From: Candidatus Poribacteria bacterium
GTDB taxonomy: Bacteria > Poribacteria > WGA-4E > WGA-3G
Direction: 5' to 3'
NCBI GenBank assembly: GCA_007571355.1
Contig: RKRO01000553.1
Span: 1-18,748, forward strand
DNA: 18,748 nt
Below are positions 1 through 5,935 of the stretch, piece by piece. Below the pieces are notes generated by a model. The model made no database searches. It had not been told where the DNA came from and was given only the letters and a program-made list of their open reading frames with translations. The translations under genes and the position numbers were made by a program. Every line of letters begins with the position of its first letter. Position 1 is the first letter of the stretch.

Positions 1-22
1 ATTGTTGACTTCGCAAATTCTT

Positions 23-51
23 TTGTAATTTTGCATAAATTTTGGTATACT
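23..51 (+). promoter_or_regulatory. Putative sigma-70 type promoter of the lpxL-lpt cluster
   Basis: A TTGTAA -35 box (23-28) is separated by 17 bases from a TATACT -10 box (46-51). A TG dinucleotide one base before the -10 box gives an extended -10. The predicted transcription start, about 7 bases downstream, falls at roughly 57-59, just before the ATG at 61. The transcript would therefore be nearly leaderless if that ATG is used. The match is by eye against consensus only. Confidence 0.5.
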
Positions 52-60
52 ATTTGTCTA

Positions 61-933
61 ATGAAAGATTGGTGTTATGCGTTTGCTGCCAAATCGGTTG
101 GATTCTGTGTCTCTTGGATGCCGCGGCCCGTAGCACTCGCTATCGGCGGATGGTTAGGGACGCTCGTATTTTGGATCGCACCGCGATATAGAGAATTGGC
201 CTGCGAACATCTACGGTGTAGTTTAACATTCACGGCTGAACACTGTGCAAGAACAATTGCTAAACAGTGCTTTCAACATCTCGGCAAGACTGTCGTAGAG
301 TTTATGCGGTTTCCCCGTTTGGGGCGCAAGCAAATCCAGCAATACGTCACTTTTGAAGGCATCGAGCATGTGGACCAGGCACTTGCACAAGGGAAAGGCG
401 CGATTATTTTAACAGGACATTTCGGGAATTGGGAACTTCTCGCTGCCAGCATTTCTGCCACAGTCGCACCGTTGACCCCTATTGTCCGTGAACTGCGCTC
501 GCCTCGTTTAAATGCCTTGGTTTCCAGATACCGTGAGAAAGCAGGATATGCCACCATCGATCGAGACACAGGGATACGGCACGCGCTTCGGTGTCTCAAA
601 CGTAATGAATTGCTCGGCATCGTCGCCGATGTAGATACGACTGTCAGCGGCGTTTTTGTCGACTTTTTTGGCAGGCGTGCCTATACACCCTATAGTCCGG
701 TTGCTATTGCCCTCAAAACAGGTGCAGCCATACTACCGTCGTTTATTATCCGCCAACCTGACGGTTCGCATCGGGCAATCATTGAACCGCCTTTGGTGTT
801 GAAACGGACAAACGTGAAAGAGAAAGACCTTGTTATTAACACACAGAGATTCACCAAAATTATTGAAGCCTATATCCGACAGTATCCAGCGCAATGGATC
901 TGGATGCATCGACGCTGGAAGACGCAAAATTAG
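61..933 (+). CDS. lpxL: Lipid A biosynthesis acyltransferase (LpxL/HtrB family)
   Basis: This 290-residue protein belongs to the LpxL/LpxM/HtrB family, which adds secondary acyl chains to Kdo2-lipid IVA at the inner membrane during lipid A synthesis. The family catalytic motif HX4E is visible as H120-FGNW-E125 inside the segment TGHFGNWELL. The N-terminus has a hydrophobic membrane-associated stretch, and length is close to the usual 300 residues. The C-terminal pattern ending in WMHRRWK is typical of the family. The ATG at 61 is preferred over an in-frame TTG at 31, because 31 lies inside the putative promoter. No Shine-Dalgarno is visible. It is the first gene of an LPS cluster and runs directly into lptC. 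Which acyl chain or position it uses cannot be read from the sequence; lpxL is used as the family name. Confidence 0.9.
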   Translation: MKDWCYAFAAKSVGFCVSWMPRPVALAIGGWLGTLVFWIAPRYRELACEHLRCSLTFTAEHCARTIAKQCFQHLGKTVVEFMRFPRLGRKQIQQYVTFEGIEHVDQALAQGKGAIILTGHFGNWELLAASISATVAPLTPIVRELRSPRLNALVSRYREKAGYATIDRDTGIRHALRCLKRNELLGIVADVDTTVSGVFVDFFGRRAYTPYSPVAIALKTGAAILPSFIIRQPDGSHRAIIEPPLVLKRTNVKEKDLVINTQRFTKIIEAYIRQYPAQWIWMHRRWKTQN

Positions 934-955
934 TTACATTTCTATAGGAATATCC

Positions 956-1504
956 GTGTGTGTTCTACTTTGCATAACATGTTGTAAAAGTTCAGAAACA
1001 CCCGTCGGTGCCCCAGATGAAGGTGTAGAAACCGTTCCAAAACAGAAACTGGACCGGTTTTCCACACAACACACTGAAGCCGGTATCGTCAAATGGACAC
1101 TTATCGGCGATACTTCAACATTTCATGGAAGTTACATTGAAGTGGAAAATCCGACCGTTCAGATTTTTGAGGATGGTGTTGTTTCTATCACCATCAATAG
1201 TCAGAAAGGCAAACAATTCCTCAACGGCACTCAGAAGGACAATCTACACCTCACAGGAAATGTTGTCGGGGTTAGTAAAGAAAGTAAATTGTTTACTGAG
1301 GTACTCCATTGGCGCAACCTCGCCGGTCGGTTGTATGCTCCGGAGGAAGCCACACTTGTACGTGGCAGTTCTACCTGGGTCGGAACAGAACTGTTGGCGA
1401 ACCCGGCACTTGAAACCGTAAAAATGAAAAACAATCGATTCACACTTTACCCAAAAGATGAGAGAACGCATGAATATCATAAAAACCCAATTGAACCAAA
1501 GTAA
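956..1504 (+). CDS. lptC: LPS export periplasmic protein LptC (start unresolved)
   Basis: LptC is the inner-membrane-anchored periplasmic protein that takes LPS from the LptBFG transporter and passes it to LptA. The body shows the LptC/LptA-like beta-jellyroll pattern: short alternating strands from GIVKWTLIGD through VENPTVQIFEDG and LHLTGNVVG to TWVGTELL. The start is uncertain. GTG at 956 has an AGGA six bases upstream, but translation from there leaves only a stub of the hydrophobic anchor. The frame upstream encodes RRK followed by about 18 hydrophobic residues, which looks like the real anchor. No ATG or GTG is available for it. The choices are an unusual ATT at 929, overlapping the lpxL stop, or TTG at 863 or 830 inside lpxL. 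A start at 929 would give 191 residues, the usual LptC size. The 3' end overlaps lptA. Confidence 0.8.
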   Translation: MCVLLCITCCKSSETPVGAPDEGVETVPKQKLDRFSTQHTEAGIVKWTLIGDTSTFHGSYIEVENPTVQIFEDGVVSITINSQKGKQFLNGTQKDNLHLTGNVVGVSKESKLFTEVLHWRNLAGRLYAPEEATLVRGSSTWVGTELLANPALETVKMKNNRFTLYPKDERTHEYHKNPIEPK

Positions 1505-2366
1505 GCATGAACGCAGATATCAACGCTGCAAATTCTGTACGTCTGTCGGCTTTCTCATGCTTCTGGTCTTTCTTATTTCCACAATTACCGTTGCTGAAGA
1601 ACCCAAAACGGAAGAACCGTCTTCAGCCGCCAGCGGTGTAGAAACGCAAACGACGGGAAACACTGTACAAAAGGCTAATGCCGCTGAAAAAAGCAGCTCG
1701 ATAACCGAAATGAATAAGGAACAAATCACCGGCACTTCAGTAAGAATGGAGAGATATGAACAGGAAGGTATAACGATTCTTATTGGGGATGCCAAGACAG
1801 TACGTTATAACGAGCAAGGTGTTGAAATCGGGTTTCTCAATGCTGATAAAATTACCATCAAGACTGATCCGGAAACCGACCAGACCGTAGAGATCGTTGC
1901 TGAGGGCAATGTAGAAATTCGAGATCAAGATATCTTCGCTACTTGTGACCACGCCATCATGAACAACCTGACAAATATCATTACTCTTAAAGAGAATGTC
2001 GTCGTCTTACAAAACAAGGATAGACTGGAAACCAAACTTTTCACTTTTAATCGGACAACGGGTAAACAGACTGGCGAGGGTGGTGTTAAGTTTAAAGTAA
2101 CCGTTACACAGGCGGCCCCAGTCAATCCAGAGACAGAAGAAAATAATGAAACCTCTGCAGACATAGGGGAAGCGGATACATCTACAACTGCTCCTGAGAA
2201 AACAGATGGAACAACAGAAAAGGAAACTGGTACGCAAAGCAGCACAGAAGAGAAGCCTGAAGCAGACATTGAAGGGACAGATTCAAATGATGCGACTGGG
2301 ACTGACACGGAAACCCCGGATAATGTGGATACAGACGCTGAACCTGAGGAATCTGAGGCCAATTAA
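1458..2366 (+). CDS. lptA: LPS transport periplasmic protein LptA (OstA domain) with acidic C-terminal tail
   Basis: LptA polymerises in the periplasm to bridge LptC and the outer-membrane LptD. Residues about 1-46 form a long signal peptide: a basic region, then a hydrophobic core (VGFLMLLVFLISTITVA). Residues about 75-215 carry the OstA/LptA beta-repeat pattern, with characteristic segments such as VEIVAEGNVEIRDQDIFATC and GKQTGEGGVKF. From about residue 217 to the end (302) the protein is a low-complexity tail rich in Glu, Thr, Asp and Ser, absent from the compact E. coli LptA of about 185 residues. ATG at 1458 is taken; ATG at 1470 is an equally good alternative, with a weak GAGAG upstream. 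The gene overlaps the lptC 3' end by 35-47 bases, implying translational coupling. Confidence 0.85.
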   Translation: MRERMNIIKTQLNQSKHERRYQRCKFCTSVGFLMLLVFLISTITVAEEPKTEEPSSAASGVETQTTGNTVQKANAAEKSSSITEMNKEQITGTSVRMERYEQEGITILIGDAKTVRYNEQGVEIGFLNADKITIKTDPETDQTVEIVAEGNVEIRDQDIFATCDHAIMNNLTNIITLKENVVVLQNKDRLETKLFTFNRTTGKQTGEGGVKFKVTVTQAAPVNPETEENNETSADIGEADTSTTAPEKTDGTTEKETGTQSSTEEKPEADIEGTDSNDATGTDTETPDNVDTDAEPEESEAN

Positions 2367-2566
2367 TCCGCCCGTGTATGCGTTATTGGTTATCAGGCCG
2401 TTACGTTTTCAAGGAATTCGTTTTCATGGCTCAGTCCGCTGCGCTTTCAGTACTCAGTTAGCAACTTGTGACTGGAATGTCTGCTGATGCTGACACAATC
2501 CACTTTTACTGAAAATTGAGTGCTGAAAACTGAAAACTATTAAAGAGGCATCGTAGTAAAAAAATC
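2367..2566 (+). repeat. lptA-lptB gap with CTGAAAA repeats and an imperfect inverted repeat
   Basis: No gene is seen in these 200 bases. A 16-base arm at 2444-2459 (CTTTCAGTACTCAGTT) pairs with 2514-2529 (AATTGAGTGCTGAAAA) at 13 of 16 positions. At 2509-2537 the unit CTGAAAA occurs three times in slightly varied form. This looks like a degenerate dispersed intergenic repeat. A weak promoter-like pair (TTGAGT at 2516, TATTAA at 2538, spacing 16) lies in the same stretch and could drive lptB. Confidence 0.45.
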
Positions 2567-3307
2567 GTGGCAATAGAATTAAAAACACACGGACTCGTAA
2601 AACGTTATACAAGGAAGGGTCCAATCGTTGTTAACGAAGTGAGTCTGTCGGTACAACAAGGTGAAGTCGTCGGCCTGTTGGGACCTAACGGGGCTGGCAA
2701 ATCGACAACATTCTACATCGTCGTCGGACTGATTCGCCCGAATTCGGGTAAAATTACGTACGCCGACACAGACATCACTTCCTATCCGATGTATAAGCGG
2801 GCGAGGCTCGGCATCGGCTATCTGGCACAAGAGACATCAATTTTCCGTAAACTAACGGTTCAACAGAATATTGCAGCGATCCTTGAAGCAAAAAGAATAC
2901 CGAAATCGGAATGGGAACCCCGTATCCGTGAACTGACAGACGAACTCGGCATTTCAAACCTACTGTCACGCAAAGCATATACACTATCTGGTGGGGAGTG
3001 TCGTCGAGCAGAGATAGCACGAGCACTCGCAGCAGAGCCTGATTTTATCCTGTTAGACGAACCGCTTTCCGGCATAGATCCAATCGCTGTGGCAGATATT
3101 AAGCAACTCATAGCGCATTTACGAGACCGCAATTTAGGTGTGCTCATTACAGATCACAACGCTGCTGAAACCCTTGACATTGTTGATAGGGCATACATTA
3201 TCGTTGATGGGAAAATTACGATCGCAGGCACACCGATGGAACTCGTGAACAACCAAGCGGCGAGAGACCTCTATTTCGGACACAACTTCTCCTATCGGGT
3301 AGAGTAG
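2567..3307 (+). CDS. lptB: LPS export ABC transporter ATP-binding protein LptB
   Basis: LptB is the cytoplasmic ATPase that powers LPS extraction from the inner membrane through LptF/LptG. All ABC ATPase motifs are intact: Walker A GPNGAGKST (residues 39-47), signature LSGGE (140-144) followed by the LptB-type CRRAEIARAL, Walker B ILLDEP with D164 and E165, and the H-loop His197 in ITDHN. Length (246 residues) fits the family. The start is GTG at 2567, giving MAIELKTHGL, and upstream stops leave little room for alternatives. The nearest purine-rich run (AGAGG at 2544-2548) is too far away for a normal Shine-Dalgarno, so initiation is weakly supported. The gene lies 34 bases before rpoN. LptF and LptG are not in the window. 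Confidence 0.96.
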   Translation: MAIELKTHGLVKRYTRKGPIVVNEVSLSVQQGEVVGLLGPNGAGKSTTFYIVVGLIRPNSGKITYADTDITSYPMYKRARLGIGYLAQETSIFRKLTVQQNIAAILEAKRIPKSEWEPRIRELTDELGISNLLSRKAYTLSGGECRRAEIARALAAEPDFILLDEPLSGIDPIAVADIKQLIAHLRDRNLGVLITDHNAAETLDIVDRAYIIVDGKITIAGTPMELVNNQAARDLYFGHNFSYRVE

Positions 3308-3341
3308 CAACACATCCGAAACACCAACGGAGACCCATGAA

Positions 3342-5204
3342 ATGTACAAAGCGCAACTCACCCAGGCACCTAAACTGTCGCAAAAGACATCTATTACACA
3401 GACGGTACAGAATGCTCTTAAAGTGCTAAATATGCCGCTGCAGGAGTTAACGCAGTTCGTTAATCAACAGATTGAAGAGAATCCATTCCTCGAACTCGAA
3501 GAAGAGAGCGAAACGACACCACCTGCTGAGGAATTAGACCCCGCTCCTGAATGGAACGAACCTGAAACCGATCTTGATCAGGAAGATACTGCCATTGATG
3601 TTGATTGGGAAATGGCTTTTGAGGACCGCGTGTCACTCAGCGACCAAGTGAACGTAAGACACTCAGACCTTGATGAACCTCCCCCGGATGTGGTGTATGA
3701 ATGTTCGCTGCATGATTACCTTGCTGAGCAACTCGACCTTGCATCCGCCGACATTATCACTACAGAGACGGAACGCGCGATTGCGCAACACATTCTTGGA
3801 AATCTGAACGACGACGGAAAACTGGAACTCAAACTGTTTCAAATTCCGTGCGAATGCTTAACCAGATTACATTCAGGCGAGATATCAGCAGAATTACACA
3901 CTATTATTCAGAAAGGGTTACAAACCGCCACGGGTAATAGGCATCTCAAATTCGCAAAAACTGCTACCATCACAAGGAAAAGGATAACGCACACACACGC
4001 TGAAAATGAAGGGGTCCCTATAAACTGTACATGGCACATTAACGACCCGGATAACAACAAAACTTATACCATTATATACGAACACACGTTGGGAAGTTGC
4101 AAACCCGCTCTAAATTTCTATCAACTCACGTTGGAAGATATCGCCGAATCGGTTGGATGTGAAATACCACTCGTTGAAACAGTACTTCGCGAGATACAAG
4201 ATAATTTTGAACCTATAGGCATCGCACATCGAGATACAAGGGAAGCGTTGCTCATCCAGATTCGGAACCACAAACGAGAAGATATGCAAAAAATAATGGG
4301 AGAGGCAGCGAAGGACCAGTGTGGGGATTTTTTGAACAAAAACATGTCTGTTCAATCGGTTGCCCATGAGATTATCGAAAACTATTTTGATGCTTTTCTC
4401 CATCAGCAATGGCACTGCATCGCAGAGGCGCTGAAAGTTGACATCCGGGTTATTGATAGAGTCGCCAAATGGATAGGAAGGCTATCTCCTTATCCAGGTC
4501 GCTACTTCATCGATCCAACGACCCGATCACTGAGAAAAAACTCTCGTCAGGGCACCATTACTCCAGATGTGGAGATACAAGACATCAACGGTAAATATCA
4601 GGTTATTTCTGTAGACAGTTCAGTTCCACGCTTACAGATAAATGCATACTATCAAAAACTGAGACAGAATGAGCAAAGAACCTTAGATGCTGAAGCGAAA
4701 GAATGGATAGAAAAACGCTATCGAGATGCAGTAAATTTGATCAACAGCCTTGCCCAACGTGGTAGTACAATTGCACGCGTCACCGAAGCGATTTTTGAAG
4801 TGCAAACAGATTTTCTGACAGAAGACACTAAAAGTATCAAACCTTTAACACTGAAAACAATCGCTGAACGGGTAGGCGTGCATGAATCAACGGTCAGTCG
4901 AGTAACCAGCAACAAATACGTACAAACGCCACACGGGACGTATCCGCTCCGATTCTTCTTTAGTAATGAGTTAGTGACGACACAAGGTGAGGCGGTTTCT
5001 GCCAAACAAGCGGAAAACCTCATTCAAGAAATTATCAAGACTGAAACACATACCAAGCCGTTGAGCGATCAGGCGATTAGTAACGCCTTGAAAGCCAAAG
5101 GGGTCATATTGGCGCGCCGGACTGTTCAGAAATATCGCGACGAATTAGGCATTCCGACATCACGCGAAAGGGCCGCTGCCTATGCCAGTACTCATGAGAG
5201 TTGA
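3342..5204 (+). CDS. rpoN: RNA polymerase sigma-54 factor RpoN, with an unusual internal insert
   Basis: Sigma-54 directs RNA polymerase to -24/-12 promoters that need enhancer-binding activators. Region I is the Gln- and Leu-rich N-terminus (about 1-50), followed by an acidic region II (about 50-110). The core-binding domain begins near residue 120. The helix-turn-helix segment LKTIAERVGVHESTVSR is near residue 505. The RpoN box ARRTVQKYRD, which reads the -24 element, starts at A591. The protein has 620 residues, clearly longer than the roughly 480 of E. coli. Much of the excess is about 95 residues between NLNDDGKL (ending L161) and YQLTLEDIAE (from Y260), where relatives have only a few. 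ATG at 3342 has CGGAGA upstream. The linkage to lptB and hpf is the classic rpoN neighbourhood. Confidence 0.96.
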   Translation: MYKAQLTQAPKLSQKTSITQTVQNALKVLNMPLQELTQFVNQQIEENPFLELEEESETTPPAEELDPAPEWNEPETDLDQEDTAIDVDWEMAFEDRVSLSDQVNVRHSDLDEPPPDVVYECSLHDYLAEQLDLASADIITTETERAIAQHILGNLNDDGKLELKLFQIPCECLTRLHSGEISAELHTIIQKGLQTATGNRHLKFAKTATITRKRITHTHAENEGVPINCTWHINDPDNNKTYTIIYEHTLGSCKPALNFYQLTLEDIAESVGCEIPLVETVLREIQDNFEPIGIAHRDTREALLIQIRNHKREDMQKIMGEAAKDQCGDFLNKNMSVQSVAHEIIENYFDAFLHQQWHCIAEALKVDIRVIDRVAKWIGRLSPYPGRYFIDPTTRSLRKNSRQGTITPDVEIQDINGKYQVISVDSSVPRLQINAYYQKLRQNEQRTLDAEAKEWIEKRYRDAVNLINSLAQRGSTIARVTEAIFEVQTDFLTEDTKSIKPLTLKTIAERVGVHESTVSRVTSNKYVQTPHGTYPLRFFFSNELVTTQGEAVSAKQAENLIQEIIKTETHTKPLSDQAISNALKAKGVILARRTVQKYRDELGIPTSRERAAAYASTHES

Positions 5205-5287
5205 TAGATTCCGGCCATGAGTGAATACGTTTTGTGGTTCAATTGCCTTGCACCGTGTTTGAGTAAAAAAAAGAGAGGGGAATTTAA

Positions 5288-5845
5288 ATGAGAGTAACGT
5301 ATTCTGGACATAATTTAAAGATTACTGATGACATTCACGCACACATCCTGAAACGTGCCGATAAAATTGAAGTGCGTTTCGGAGACATGCAGGAATTCAA
5401 TGTTGCTCTGAAATCTGAAAAGCATCGGTTTGATGCTGAGATGATAGTAACAGCTCCCGGTGTATCCTTTTATGCGAAAAGCGAAACAGATGAGGTTTTG
5501 TCGGCATTAGACACTGCAACAGATAAAATTCTCAGCCAAGTGCGTCGGTATAAGGATAGGATAAAGGACCGACGGCAGAATGCACCACATCGCGAAGTAG
5601 TCGCACAACTCAATCCTGAGAATGTAGAAACGCCATTCGAAACTGATGACAGTGATACGCCTACGATCATAGCAACACAAGAGAAGTTCGCGTCAAAACC
5701 GTTGATCGTTACGGAAGCCGCAATAGAACTCCAAGCATCAAATGCAGCGTTTCTACTGTTTCTAAACGCCGAGACTCGACAAGTAAATCTGCTTTATAGG
5801 ATGGCACAGGGGACATACGGGTGGGTGGAACCGCTATTCGCTTAA
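5288..5845 (+). CDS. hpf: Ribosome hibernation promoting factor, long form (HPF/YfiA, S30AE family)
   Basis: HPF binds the decoding centre of the 30S subunit and silences ribosomes under starvation. Long-form proteins also dimerise ribosomes into 100S particles through a C-terminal domain. Residues about 1-100 form the S30AE fold, from MRVTYSGHNLKITDDI to the basic RRYKDRIKDRR. A charged linker follows. Residues about 136-185 match the S30AE C-terminal dimerisation domain, including FLNAETRQVNLLYR and GTYGWVEP. At 185 residues it is the long form rather than the short E. coli HPF. ATG at 5288 has a strong GAGAGGGG about seven bases upstream. The 83-base gap after rpoN holds no recognisable gene or clear promoter. 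Neither ptsN nor rapZ follows, as they would in proteobacteria. Confidence 0.93.
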   Translation: MRVTYSGHNLKITDDIHAHILKRADKIEVRFGDMQEFNVALKSEKHRFDAEMIVTAPGVSFYAKSETDEVLSALDTATDKILSQVRRYKDRIKDRRQNAPHREVVAQLNPENVETPFETDDSDTPTIIATQEKFASKPLIVTEAAIELQASNAAFLLFLNAETRQVNLLYRMAQGTYGWVEPLFA

Positions 5846-5855
5846 CAGTGTGATA

Positions 5856-5918
5856 GTTATAAGGGGTTGGTGAAGAGGAAATATACCAATGTTCATGCCC
5901 TTCCTAATAACTTATAAC
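5856..5918 (+). promoter_or_regulatory. Inverted-repeat leader upstream of valS
   Basis: In the hpf-valS gap, GTTATAAG (5856-5863) pairs perfectly with CTTATAAC (5911-5918). Inside it, TTGGT (5867-5871) can pair with ACCAA (5885-5889), and AAGGG (5861-5865) alternatively with CCCTT (5898-5902). This could be a folded leader or a processing or attenuation structure. There is no T-box motif and no terminal T run, so the function is unknown. Confidence 0.3.
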
Positions 5919-5935
5919 CGATAAAGGTTTAAAAT

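Noticed and set aside
1925..2362. Long minus-strand open frame rich in Ser and Val opposite lptA
   Set aside because: It mirrors the repetitive acidic tail of LptA in the antisense direction and has no family likeness or start signal.
5230..5260. Possible sigma-54 (-24/-12) promoter before hpf
   Set aside because: TGG and TTGC elements occur, but the distance between GG and GC is 12 or 7 rather than 10 bases.
5846..5935. T-box riboswitch before valS
   Set aside because: The gap is short, lacks the conserved T-box sequence and an intrinsic terminator, and the organism appears Gram-negative.
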